A stretch of 64,000 nt of DNA from Acidovorax sp. sic0104 (GTDB lineage Bacteria > Pseudomonadota > Gammaproteobacteria > Burkholderiales > Burkholderiaceae_C). Of this stretch, positions 19,001-26,787 are shown one piece after another. A program made the position numbers and the translations under genes. The notes beneath the pieces were generated by a model. The model was not told where the DNA came from. It saw only the letters and a list, made by a program, of their open reading frames with translations, and ran no database searches. Numbering within the stretch: position 1 is the first letter of the stretch; every line of letters starts with the position of its first letter. The stretch is from assembly GCF_019219095.1 (NCBI RefSeq), contig NZ_JAHUWH010000004.1:284802-348801 (forward strand), written 5' to 3'.

Positions 19001-22000
19001 GAATCCCTGTCGTTCGATGTGCCGTCCGTTGCCGATGCTGTACCGTCCGAGGTGCCGGAAGCGGACGCTGCACCGGCCCTGCCGCCGACCGAGGCGGTCG
19101 AGTCGGTCGAGTCGGTCGAAGCTGCCGAATTCCTTGAAGCACAGGAGTTCGCGGAGCTGGAGAAACTGCTGGATTCGGGCGAGCTTGAGCCGGCGGCGTC
19201 CGTAGAGGCCACACTGCCGGATGGTGTCGACATCGCCGACCTGCCGGGCCTGGACGCCGAGCCTGCCGCTGCCGTGCCCGTGGCTGCGGATCTGGCCGAA
19301 CCGCTGCCGCTGGACGATGCCGGAAACGACGACGCCGTCAAGGTCATCGACACGCTGCGCATTCCGATCCCGCTGTACAACGTCTACCTGAACGAAGCCG
19401 ACGAATGGTCGCGCCGCCTCGTGACCAGCCTGCAGGAGTGGGCTCTGGAGTTGCACGAGCCGCTGCCCGACAACGCCGTGGCGCTGTCGCACTCGCTCGC
19501 CGGCAGTTCCGCCACCGTGGGTTTCACCGGCCTGTCCGAAATGGCCCGCACCCTGGAACATGCGCTGCAGCATGTGCAGTTCCAGTCGGGCGGCACCCAG
19601 GAACAGGCCCAGGCCTTCATGGCTGCGGCGGAAGACATCCGTCGGCTGCTGCACCAATTCGCTGCGGGTTTCCTCAAGGAGCCCAGCCAGGAAGTGCTGG
19701 AGCAGTTGCGCCAGATCCTCGAGACGGAGGTGGAGAACACCCTCACGCCTCCCGAAGAAGAGCTGGTAGACACCTTTGCCGACGAGCCTGCGCCGGCAGC
19801 GCCCGTGACTGCGCAGGCGTCACCGCAGCCTGAGCCGCTGGACGAGCCGGAAGCGTTTGCCGAAGCCACGCTCGACCCCGCGCCGCTCATCATCCCCCAG
19901 GGGCACGTGGCACCCGCGCTGTCGGTCGTGGCCCACGACCAGGACCAGCTGGTCGACGATGCGATCGCGCACGCCGTGGCCCTGTCGTCCGATGTGGATG
20001 ACGATATCGATGCCATCGACGTCATCGATCCCGACCTGTTCCCGATCTTCGAGGAAGAGGCGGCCGAACTGCTGCCACAGCTCGGTGGTGCGCTGCGCCA
20101 GTGGGCTTCGCGCCCCGACAATCTGGGTGCGCGCAGCGAAGTGCTGCGTGCGCTGCACACGCTGAAGGGCAGCTCCCGTCTGGCGGGAGCGATGCGTCTG
20201 GGCGAAATGGCGCACCGGCTGGAGTCGGCCATTGAGCACTTGGATGCCGAGACGGTCACCGCCGACCAGATCGAGCCGCTGCAAGGCAGCTTCGATGGTC
20301 TGCAGGCCAACTTCGAAGCGCTGCGCGCAATTGGCCAGAGTCCTGCGGACACCGTCGTGTCGTTGCCTGTCGAGCCTGCGCGCGGCGTGGCGGCTGCACA
20401 GGCACCCGTTGCGTCCGCTCCTGCTGCACAAGCTTCTGCCGCTGCGCCTGCGGCGGCCCGGCTGCCGGGCCCATCCCAACTGGCCCCCCTGCGTGTGGCG
20501 GCGAATCAGTCGGTGCGCGTGCGCGCCCAATTGCTGGACCGCCTGGTCAACCAGGCTGGCGAGGTGATGATCAGCCGTTCGCGCCTGGATGTGCGTTTGG
20601 GCCAGTTCCGCAGCTCGCTCAGCGACCTGTCGGGCAACCTGGACAGGCTGCGCCAGCAACTGCGCGACATCGAAGTGCAGGCCGAATCGCAGATGCAGTC
20701 GCGCCTGGCACTGTCCAAGGACTCTGCCGCAGGTTTCGATCCGCTCGAGTTCGACCGCTTCACCCGCGTGCAGGAACTCACGCGCATGATGGCCGAGTCG
20801 GTGAACGACGTGGCCACCGTGCAGCGCAATCTGCAGCGTGCCATGGAAGGTGCCGAAGACGACCTGATCGCTCAGGGCCGTCAGGCCCGTGAACTGCAGC
20901 GCGACCTGTTGCGCACCCGCATGGTGGAGTTCGAAGGCATCGCCGAGCGTCTGTACGCCGTGGTGCGCCAGGCCTCGAAGGAGACCGGCAAGCAGATCAA
21001 GCTGGACATCACCGGTGGTTCGATCGAAATGGACCGCGGGGTGCTGGACCGCATGACGCCAGCGTTCGAGCATTTGCTGCGCAATTGCGTTGCCCACGGT
21101 ATCGAAGACCCCGAGGTGCGCACTGCGGCTGGCAAGCCCGCGTCGGGCACCATCACGGTGGATCTGCACCATGAAGGCAACGACGTGTCGGTCGAATTCC
21201 GTGACGACGGCGCAGGCCTCAATCTGCCCCGCATCCGCGAGAAGGCGTTGGCACAGGGCATCGTGGAGCCCGGTGCGGAGCTCAGCGATGCCGATGCCGC
21301 CAATCTGATCTTCATGCCAGGGTTCTCCACTGCCACCGAAGTCACAGGCCTGTCGGGCCGCGGCATCGGCATGGACGTGGTGCGCGCCGAAATCAACGCG
21401 CTGGGTGGCCGCATCGAGACCTCCACCGAAACCGGCAAGGGCGCTGCGTTCCGCATGGTGCTGCCCCTGACCACGGCGGTGACGCAGGTGGTGATGTTGC
21501 GTGCGGGCGATCTGGCCATCGGCGTGCCGGCCAGCGTGGTCGAGATCGTGCGGCGCACGTCGTCGCACGACCTGGAAGAGGCCTACCGCACGGGCACCTT
21601 CGACGACGGTACCGAACAGCTGCCGTTCTTCTGGTCCGGCGCGTTGCTGCAGGCCTCGGCCCGCAGCCATGAGCCGGCAGGCAAGACCCGCCCGGTCGTG
21701 ATCTTCCGAAGTGCTGCGCAGCGCATTGCCATGCACGTGGATGAAGTGTTGGGCAACCAGGAAGTCGTGGTGAAGAACCTGGGGCCGCAGCTGTCCCGTC
21801 TGCCTGGTCTGGCCGGCATGTCGGTGCTGGCTTCGGGAGCCGTGGTGCTGATCTACAACCCGGTGGCGCTGTCCACCGTGTACGGTGACCAGGTGCGTGC
21901 CGCAAGTGTCGGCCTGCCGCCGGTTCAAGAATCCGGCAGCGCTGCCGGTGCCGGCAAGGCGGTGGTATCCCCCCAACTGGCTGGACCGAGCCAGGTGCCG

Positions 22001-22381
22001 CTGGTGCTGGTGGTGGACGACTCGATCACGGTGCGCCGCGTCACGCAGCGCCTGCTGCAGCGCGAAGGCTACCGTGTGTCCCTCGCGGCCGATGGCCTGC
22101 AGGCCCTGGAGCGACTGCAGGAAGAGCGTCCAACCGTGGTGCTGTCCGACATCGAAATGCCGCGCATGGATGGTTTCGACCTGGCGCGCAACATCCGTGC
22201 CGACGGTGCCCTGCGCGACCTGCCGATCATCATGATCACCTCCCGGATCGCCGAAAAGCACCGCGAGCATGCAATGGAGCTGGGTGTGAACCACTACCTG
22301 GGCAAACCGTACTCCGATGAGGAACTGCTCAGCCTGGTGCAGCACTATGCGCGCCTGGAGGCAGCGGCCGCCGAGGCATGA
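16100..22381 (+). CDS. pilL: Hybrid CheA-type histidine kinase of the Chp system (PilL/ChpA)
   Basis: A 2093-residue hybrid kinase that phosphorylates PilG and PilH. Several Hpt-like modules can be seen, with candidate phospho-histidines at His73 (QLHQACGALEMVGM), His503 (HLAQMRGVLSVLG), His734 (HTLKGSSRMVGL), His1131 (SHSLAGSSATVGF) and His1353 (HTLKGSSRLAGA). The best consensus is in the third and fifth. Ala/Pro/Glu-rich linkers (about 640-710 and 820-1070) separate them. The dimerisation domain starts near 1472, and the ATPase follows, with the N box LLRNCVAHGIED (Asn1662), DDGAGLN and GLSGRGIGMDVV. A CheW-like domain is next, and a C-terminal receiver with phospho-acceptor Asp2017 in VLSDIEMP. 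It has fewer modules than Pseudomonas ChpA (about 2470 residues). It ends the operon at a terminator. Confidence 0.94.
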   Translation: MSSMDVNNAPAADWNQGDQDLGPLAWVLDELRKSLDGAVKAMRRFVRDAEVARESDLAALDAGSLRIARQQLHQACGALEMVGMGPPALVLRSMESAVQKFVQRPETCSDEAAAVIERASFALIEYLETVLAGKAASPVALFPQYRDAQALAGADRVHPADLWPVERRFREPEGTVSVPPLPYGPEARARLDSAVLRIVKSGDLKAAISLRDTCLGFVAAQPDRQSRAFWKICAGFFEAFGMGLLPPDVYVKRVASRVLMQYATLAKGDTTIADRLVQDLLFFCSQAKPAEDAADEVQSLRAVRQAFSLDRFKPVDYETARFGRFDPAVLAQARKRIASATETWSGLAGGDRNKLKPAADQFSLVCDSLRKLHPGSENLALALTRVVESTTRSGEPPSAALAMEVATAVLYLQAAFEELDAGDEQMEVRATRLAQRLDAVGGGAEPEPLEQWMEELYRRVSDNQTMGSVVDELRSTLGEAEKALDQFFRNPQDTAVLATVPGHLAQMRGVLSVLGLDQASLAVVRMRDMVERLLINEVPETERQGVFEKLGNSLGALGFLIDMLSYQRTMARKLFVYDEDLGELRILMGKTRPRASDAVDEAPAKLEERSAIPVPDVLPRFPVQEPLSAPTDFGSLPELPEFPAAPAAAATPALAPEISFDVPSVGTPEAVPAAPAVATAAAAPTPAPAIEDELLDVFLEEAREVVVTGLAAIGVLKDEPGNLSEQTTLRRAFHTLKGSSRMVGLNDFGEAAWSMEQLLNAWLAEQKPMQPELLQLSSDSLQAFSRWADDIAAGRHDGWQPEVFRKSADAMRLDGTFLPLATASADGAAAVAAEPELAEQAEHPVAAAVPDFSPETTQTLSVEPPVDVPQPVLDVAPLQPIEEELAIPDFEATEISEHAIEEAATAPEVAEDIDFSVFSAALNESQTAGQPAAPGATSVDFELDLELPDLELPDAQPAAEAPEPVLAESLSFDVPSVADAVPSEVPEADAAPALPPTEAVESVESVEAAEFLEAQEFAELEKLLDSGELEPAASVEATLPDGVDIADLPGLDAEPAAAVPVAADLAEPLPLDDAGNDDAVKVIDTLRIPIPLYNVYLNEADEWSRRLVTSLQEWALELHEPLPDNAVALSHSLAGSSATVGFTGLSEMARTLEHALQHVQFQSGGTQEQAQAFMAAAEDIRRLLHQFAAGFLKEPSQEVLEQLRQILETEVENTLTPPEEELVDTFADEPAPAAPVTAQASPQPEPLDEPEAFAEATLDPAPLIIPQGHVAPALSVVAHDQDQLVDDAIAHAVALSSDVDDDIDAIDVIDPDLFPIFEEEAAELLPQLGGALRQWASRPDNLGARSEVLRALHTLKGSSRLAGAMRLGEMAHRLESAIEHLDAETVTADQIEPLQGSFDGLQANFEALRAIGQSPADTVVSLPVEPARGVAAAQAPVASAPAAQASAAAPAAARLPGPSQLAPLRVAANQSVRVRAQLLDRLVNQAGEVMISRSRLDVRLGQFRSSLSDLSGNLDRLRQQLRDIEVQAESQMQSRLALSKDSAAGFDPLEFDRFTRVQELTRMMAESVNDVATVQRNLQRAMEGAEDDLIAQGRQARELQRDLLRTRMVEFEGIAERLYAVVRQASKETGKQIKLDITGGSIEMDRGVLDRMTPAFEHLLRNCVAHGIEDPEVRTAAGKPASGTITVDLHHEGNDVSVEFRDDGAGLNLPRIREKALAQGIVEPGAELSDADAANLIFMPGFSTATEVTGLSGRGIGMDVVRAEINALGGRIETSTETGKGAAFRMVLPLTTAVTQVVMLRAGDLAIGVPASVVEIVRRTSSHDLEEAYRTGTFDDGTEQLPFFWSGALLQASARSHEPAGKTRPVVIFRSAAQRIAMHVDEVLGNQEVVVKNLGPQLSRLPGLAGMSVLASGAVVLIYNPVALSTVYGDQVRAASVGLPPVQESGSAAGAGKAVVSPQLAGPSQVPLVLVVDDSITVRRVTQRLLQREGYRVSLAADGLQALERLQEERPTVVLSDIEMPRMDGFDLARNIRADGALRDLPIIMITSRIAEKHREHAMELGVNHYLGKPYSDEELLSLVQHYARLEAAAAEA

Positions 22382-22412
22382 GCATCGCCTGACCGATGAG
22401 CGTGTTCTGCCA

Positions 22413-22439
22413 CACGCAGCGCCCCCGTGGCGCTGCGTG
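22413..22439 (+). other. Hairpin after pilL
   Basis: An 11-bp perfect inverted repeat CACGCAGCGCC (22413-22423) / GGCGCTGCGTG (22429-22439) with a 5-base loop, 32 bases after the pilL stop. No T-run follows, so it is not itself a classic terminator; it may protect the 3' end or pause transcription before the next hairpin. Confidence 0.5.
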
Positions 22440-22463
22440 CAGAATCACCAGGTGAGTGCAACG

Positions 22464-22487
22464 GGCGCCCTTCCAGGCGCCTTTTTT
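22464..22487 (+). terminator. Rho-independent terminator of the pil-chp operon
   Basis: GGCGCC (22464-22469) and GGCGCC (22476-22481) form a 6-bp GC stem, extendable by a G-U pair, with loop CTTCCA, directly followed by TTTTTT. It lies between pilL and the convergent photolyase gene. Confidence 0.8.
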
Positions 22488-22503
22488 ATGCCAGGTTCTT
22501 TCT

Positions 22504-23982
22504 TCAGGCAACCTTCACGACGGCATACCGCGCCAGCGTCTGCTGCCGGGCAGTGTCGTGGTCCACGATGGGCAGGGGGTAGTTGACCCCCAGTTGCACG
22601 CCGGCGGCCTGAAGCTCCAGCGGCTTGGCCTTCCAGGGCGCGTGCAGCGCAGCATTCGACAGGCCGGACAATTGCGGCAGGTAGCGGCGGATGAACTTGC
22701 CATCCGCATCGAACTTCTCGCTCTGGCTTACCGGGTTGAAGATGCGGAAGTAGGGCTGTGCGTCGCAGCCGCTCGAACTGGCCCACTGCCAGCCGCCGTT
22801 GTTGGCCGACAGGTCGAAGTCGTTGAGCTGCTGAGCGAAATACGCTTCGCCGCGCCGCCAGTCGATGCCCAGGTCCTTCACGAGGAAGCTGGCCACCACC
22901 ATGCGCAGCCGGTTGTGCATGTAGCCCGTCTGGTTGATCTGCGCCATGGCCGCGTCCACCAGCGGGTAGCCGGTGCGTCCCTCGCACCAGGCTGTGAACA
23001 GGGCATCGGCCTCGGGCCCGGTCTCCCACGCGATGGCGTCGTAGGCGGGCTTGAAGCTATCGGTCACCACGTGGGGGTGGTGGTACAGGATCTGAAAGTA
23101 GAAGTCGCGCCAGATCAGCTCGCTCAGCCAGGTGGCCGCGCCGGGGCTGCCTTGGCTGGCGCGCTCGTGGGCGGTGCGGGCCAGCAGGCGGGGCGATATG
23201 GTGCCAAAGCGCAGGTGCACGCTCAGGTAGCTGGGGCCCTTGATGGCAGGGAAGTTGCGCGTGTCCTCATACTTGTCGATGCGCTCCACAAAGTCAGCCA
23301 GCAACTGGTGTGCGCCCTGGCTGCCGGTGGGTATCCTGAGCTGCGCCAGGCCGGCGGGCGCAAAGCCCAGTGCGGCCAGCGTGGGCACGGGCTTGCACAG
23401 TCCGGCGGGCCGGGGCGCCAATTGTGCCGCGTGCCGCTCCACCGGGTAGCTGCTCAGGTAGAACGCGTCCACCTTCTTGAGCCAGGCGTTCTTGTACGGC
23501 GTGAACACGCTGTACGGGTGGCCCGCCTGGGTCATCACCTCGTTGCGCTCGAAGACCGTGTGGTCCTTGAAGGTGTGCAGCGCACGGCCCTGTGCCGCCA
23601 GCCGGGTGCGCACGGTGCTGTCCCGTGCGATGGCCTGCGGCTCGTCGTCGTGGTTGGTGAACACGGCCTGCACGTCCAGTGTGGCCGCCAAATCCTGGAT
23701 CGCGTCCGCGGCGGCTGCATGGAGCACGATGAGCCCGCCGTGTTCGTGGCCCGACAGGGTGCGCAGGGCAGCATCGAGCTCCACCAGCGACTCGCGGATG
23801 AACTCCACGCGCCGGTCCGCCCGGGGAAGCGGCGCCAGGATGTCGGTGTCGAAGACAAAGGCGCAGTAAACCTGCTGGCACTGCGTGAGGGCGTGGTACA
23901 GGGCGGCCTGGTCCTCAATGCGCAGGTCGCGCCGGAACCAGACCAGCCCGCTCGAATAGGAGGGCACCGAAGGGGGCTGCAT
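22504..23982 (-). CDS. phrB: Deoxyribodipyrimidine photolyase (class I)
   Basis: A light-driven flavoprotein that splits UV-induced pyrimidine dimers. The 492-residue protein has the N-terminal antenna domain (SGLVWFRRDLRIEDQAALYH) and the C-terminal FAD domain with RNFPAIKGPSYLSVHLRFGT, ELIWRDFYFQI, TGYPLVDAAMAQINQTGYMH and NNGGWQWASSSGCDAQPYFR. Conserved tryptophans for electron transfer are present. The ATG at 23982 lies only 21 bp from the divergent yqgE start. It interrupts what is otherwise a chemosensory-to-pyrimidine gene order also seen in Pseudomonas. Cryptochrome is unlikely given the intact photolyase motifs. Confidence 0.95.
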   Translation of the reverse strand: MQPPSVPSYSSGLVWFRRDLRIEDQAALYHALTQCQQVYCAFVFDTDILAPLPRADRRVEFIRESLVELDAALRTLSGHEHGGLIVLHAAAADAIQDLAATLDVQAVFTNHDDEPQAIARDSTVRTRLAAQGRALHTFKDHTVFERNEVMTQAGHPYSVFTPYKNAWLKKVDAFYLSSYPVERHAAQLAPRPAGLCKPVPTLAALGFAPAGLAQLRIPTGSQGAHQLLADFVERIDKYEDTRNFPAIKGPSYLSVHLRFGTISPRLLARTAHERASQGSPGAATWLSELIWRDFYFQILYHHPHVVTDSFKPAYDAIAWETGPEADALFTAWCEGRTGYPLVDAAMAQINQTGYMHNRLRMVVASFLVKDLGIDWRRGEAYFAQQLNDFDLSANNGGWQWASSSGCDAQPYFRIFNPVSQSEKFDADGKFIRRYLPQLSGLSNAALHAPWKAKPLELQAAGVQLGVNYPLPIVDHDTARQQTLARYAVVKVA

Positions 23983-24003
23983 GTTCACCGTTAAAATTGC
24001 GGG

Positions 24004-24603
24004 ATGTCTTCCGATTCTGCGCCCATCAACCTGACGCATCACTTCCTGATCGCGATGCCCGGCCTGGAAGATGAGTCTTTCGCGCGCAGTGTGGTCTACC
24101 TGTGCGAGCACAGTGAGCGCGGCGCGCTCGGGCTCATCATCAACAAGCCTTCCGACATCACCCTGAAGGGGCTGTTCGACAAGGTCGACCTGTCCTTGCG
24201 CCGCGAAGACCTCACCGCAGAGCCCGTGTTCCAGGGCGGCCCGGTGCAGACCGAGCGCGGCTTCGTGCTGCACGAGCCCATGCTGGCCGACAAGGCCGAG
24301 GCCGATGAATCCGTCTACGCCTCCACCATGACCATCCCTGGCGGCCTGGAGATGACCACGTCCAAGGACGTGCTCGAAGCGCTGTCCACCGGCGCCGGCC
24401 CCCGTCGCGTGCTGATCACGCTGGGCTATTCGTCCTGGGGCGAGGGCCAACTGGAAACCGAGCTGGCCGAGAATGCCTGGCTCACCGTGGCGGCCGACCT
24501 GTCGGTGATCTTCGATACCCCCGTGCCAGAGCGCTATGACCGTGCCCTCGCACTGCTGGGCCTCAAGGCCTGGATGCTGTCGCCCGAGGCGGGGCACGCA
24601 TGA
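24004..24603 (+). CDS. yqgE: YqgE/AlgH family protein
   Basis: A 199-residue conserved protein of unknown biochemical role; in Pseudomonas the ortholog was named AlgH. Family hallmarks are NLTHHFLIAMPGLEDESFAR, VYLCEHSERGALGLIINKP, FQGGPVQTERGFVLH and LGYSSWGEGQLETELAENAW. It starts the co-directional run yqgE-ruvX-pyrR-pyrB-pyrC', the same order as in Pseudomonas aeruginosa. The promoter must lie in, or overlap, the photolyase gene because only 21 bases separate the two start codons. Confidence 0.95.
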   Translation: MSSDSAPINLTHHFLIAMPGLEDESFARSVVYLCEHSERGALGLIINKPSDITLKGLFDKVDLSLRREDLTAEPVFQGGPVQTERGFVLHEPMLADKAEADESVYASTMTIPGGLEMTTSKDVLEALSTGAGPRRVLITLGYSSWGEGQLETELAENAWLTVAADLSVIFDTPVPERYDRALALLGLKAWMLSPEAGHA

Positions 24604-24664
24604 GCCGCAAGAACGCTCCGCAGGCGCATCGCACTGCAGCGTGCAGCGCGGAGGCCTGCCAGTG

Positions 24665-25102
24665 ATGGGCGCGCCCCTTCATCACCAGTTCCCCGCCGAG
24701 CAGCCTGCCGTTCCCGCGCATTTCCAGACCTTTCTTGCTTTTGACTTCGGTCAAAAGCGCACGGGCGTGGCCAGCGGCAACCGCATGCTTCGAAGTGCCA
24801 CGCCCCAGCGCACCATCCAGGCCGAGGGCGACGCCCGCTTTGCCCAGGTGGCCGAGCGCATCAAGGAATGGCAGCCCGACGCCCTGGTGATCGGCGTGCC
24901 CTACCACCCCGACGGCGCCAGCCACGAGAACACCGCGCGCGCGCTCAAGTTCGGCCGCCAGCTGCGCGGGCGCTTTGGCCTTTCGGTGTTCGAGGTGGAC
25001 GAACGCTACAGCACCACCGAAGCCATTGCCGGTGGCGCCAAGGACGCCGATGCCGCCTCGGCCTGCATCATCCTGGAACAGTTTTTGAGGACCCTCCCAT
25101 GA
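24665..25102 (+). CDS. ruvX: Putative Holliday-junction resolvase YqgF/RuvX (pre-16S rRNA nuclease)
   Basis: A 145-residue RNase H-fold nuclease implicated in 16S rRNA 5' end maturation. Acidic active-site motifs are present: FLAFDFGQKRTGVA near the N-terminus, DALVIGVPYHPDG in the middle and VFEVDERYSTTEA near the end, then a final Asp in AKDADAASA. The ATG at 24665 has GGAGG ten bases upstream; an adjacent GTG at 24662 is possible. It overlaps pyrR by four bases (ATGA). The yqgE-yqgF pairing is widespread in proteobacteria. Confidence 0.93.
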   Translation: MGAPLHHQFPAEQPAVPAHFQTFLAFDFGQKRTGVASGNRMLRSATPQRTIQAEGDARFAQVAERIKEWQPDALVIGVPYHPDGASHENTARALKFGRQLRGRFGLSVFEVDERYSTTEAIAGGAKDADAASACIILEQFLRTLP

Positions 25103-25620
25103 CCACCCCGACCCCCTCCATCGCGGGGAGCCTCGTGCTCGACGCCGAGGCCCTGTACCGCGAACTCCTGCGCGGTGTGCGCAGCATGCACAGCGGCACC
25201 ACGCGCCTGGTGGGCATTGCCTCGGGCGGTGCCTGGCTGGCCGAACGCCTGCAAAAGGACCTGGGTCTGGAAGGCCCCGCCGGCGTACTGTCGTCGGCCA
25301 TGCACCGTGACGATTTTGCCCAGCGCGGCCTGGCCGCCAGCGCGCAGACCGCGTTGCCTTTCGACGTGAACGGCGCCGACGTGCTGGTGCTCGACGATGT
25401 GCTCTACACCGGCCGCACCATCCGGGCCGTGCTGAACGAACTGTTCGACTACGGCCGCCCCGCCAGCGTTCGCCTGGCCGTGCTGGTGGATCGGGGCGGG
25501 CGCGAGCTGCCGGTGCAGGCAGACTTTGCCGCAGCCCGCGTGGCGCTGCCCGCATCGCAGTCCCTGGCCCTGGCGCGTGACGACAGCGGCACTTTCCATT
25601 TCCAAGTCAAAGAGGCCTGA
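25099..25620 (+). CDS. pyrR: PyrR-type bifunctional regulator/uracil phosphoribosyltransferase
   Basis: A 173-residue phosphoribosyltransferase-fold protein. The PRPP-binding loop [20 protein letters not shown] is intact, and [16 protein letters not shown] is typical of PyrR. In Gram-positives PyrR binds pyr mRNA. In Pseudomonas a PyrR of this operon affects pyr gene expression, but the mechanism differs, and no attenuator was recognised here. It is coupled by an ATGA overlap to ruvX and by two bases to pyrB. Regulatory activity is inferred from family and position. Confidence 0.92.
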   Translation: MTTPTPSIAGSLVLDAEALYRELLRGVRSMHSGTTRLVGIASGGAWLAERLQKDLGLEGPAGVLSSAMHRDDFAQRGLAASAQTALPFDVNGADVLVLDDVLYTGRTIRAVLNELFDYGRPASVRLAVLVDRGGRELPVQADFAAARVALPASQSLALARDDSGTFHFQVKEA

Positions 25621-25622
25621 CC

Positions 25623-26585
25623 GTGCTGAAGAAGCGCAACCCCCAACTCAACGGCAACGGCGAGCTCATCCACCTGCTGTCCATCGAAGGGCTGCCACGC
25701 GACATCGTCACGCACATCCTCGACACGGCCGCCAACTTCGTCAGCGTCAACGACCGCGAGGTCAAGAAGGTGCCGCTCCTGCGTGGCAAGAGCGTGTTCA
25801 ACCTGTTCTTCGAGAACAGCACGCGCACGCGCACCACCTTCGAGATCGCGGCCAAGCGCCTGTCGGCCGACGTGATCAACCTGGACATTGCGCGCAGCTC
25901 GGCCAGCAAGGGCGAGTCGCTGCTGGACACCATCGCCAACCTCTCGGCCATGGCGGCCGACCTGTTCGTGGTGCGGCACAGCGAATCGGGCGCTCCGTAC
26001 CTCATCGCCCAGCACGTGGCACCGCATGTGCACGTGATCAATGCAGGCGACGGCCGGCATGCCCACCCCACGCAGGGGCTGCTGGACATGTACACCATCC
26101 GGCACTACAAAAAAGATTTCAGCAACCTCACCGTGGCCATCGTGGGCGACGTGCTGCACTCGCGCGTGGCGCGCTCGGACATCCACGGCCTGACCACGCT
26201 GGGATGCCCCGAGGTTCGCGTGGTGGGCCCGCGTACGCTGGTGCCGTCCGACATGGCGCAGATGGGCGTGCGCGTGTGCCACACGCTCGAAGAAGGCATC
26301 AAGGACGCCGACGTCGTCATCACGCTGCGCCTGCAGAACGAGCGCATGAGCGGCGCGCTGCTGCCTTCCAGCCAGGAGTACTTCAAGAGCTTCGGCCTCA
26401 CGCAGGAGCGCCTGCAGCTGGCCAAGCCCGATGCCATCGTGATGCACCCGGGCCCCATCAACCGCGGCGTGGAGATCGACTCCGCCGTGGTGGACGGCCC
26501 GCAGAGCGTGATCCTGCCACAGGTGACGTTCGGGATCGCCGTGCGCATGGCCGTCATGTCGATCGTCGCCGGAAATGAGGCGTGA
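25623..26585 (+). CDS. pyrB: Aspartate carbamoyltransferase catalytic subunit
   Basis: Condenses carbamoyl phosphate with aspartate, the committed step of pyrimidine synthesis. The 320-residue chain (GTG start at 25623) has the carbamoyl-phosphate motif [13 protein letters not shown], the lysine region [32 protein letters not shown] and [14 protein letters not shown]. The presence of an inactive dihydroorotase-like gene just downstream marks this as the class A ATCase type, where PyrB and PyrC' form a dodecamer. A family A repeat follows the stop codon at once, and a family B repeat comes before pyrC'. Confidence 0.96.
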   Translation: MLKKRNPQLNGNGELIHLLSIEGLPRDIVTHILDTAANFVSVNDREVKKVPLLRGKSVFNLFFENSTRTRTTFEIAAKRLSADVINLDIARSSASKGESLLDTIANLSAMAADLFVVRHSESGAPYLIAQHVAPHVHVINAGDGRHAHPTQGLLDMYTIRHYKKDFSNLTVAIVGDVLHSRVARSDIHGLTTLGCPEVRVVGPRTLVPSDMAQMGVRVCHTLEEGIKDADVVITLRLQNERMSGALLPSSQEYFKSFGLTQERLQLAKPDAIVMHPGPINRGVEIDSAVVDGPQSVILPQVTFGIAVRMAVMSIVAGNEA

Positions 26586-26705
26586 CCCCCCTGAGTCGCT
26601 TCGCGCCTTCCCCCCAAGGGGGGACGCACCCGGTGGCCCGGCGAAGCCGGTTCCACGGGAGCACTGGCCTGGGCGCCGCTGTGGTGCAGTCTCTGGTGGG
26701 CGAAG
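26586..26705 (+). repeat. Dispersed repeat family A, copy 2 (after pyrB stop)
   Basis: It begins on the base after the pyrB stop: CCCCCTGAGTCGCTTCGCGC. Hairpin 1 is the perfect CCCCCC-AA-GGGGGG (26610-26623). Hairpin 2 is CCGGC-GAA-GCCGG (26638-26650), followed by TTCCACGG. It lies inside the pyr operon, between pyrB and pyrC'. Confidence 0.8.
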
Positions 26706-26721
26706 ATACATCCGAGGTGAG

Positions 26722-26787
26722 TGCTATGTTTTTCGTAGCTGCTGGCGCTGACATATCAAGCGCTAGTGGCCAATTTGGCTTGAAATC
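26722..26787 (+). repeat. Dispersed palindromic repeat family B, copy 4
   Basis: It reads GTGCTATGTTTTTCGTAGCT, then GCTGGCGCTGACATATCAAG and CGCTAGTGGCCAATTTGGCT, ending TTGAAATC. It abuts the pyrC' start codon, so any leader for that gene must pass through it. Confidence 0.75.

Noticed and set aside
19820..22345. Minus-strand frame of about 840 codons opposite pilL
   Set aside because: Shadow of the kinase and receiver domains on the plus strand; no recognisable motif.
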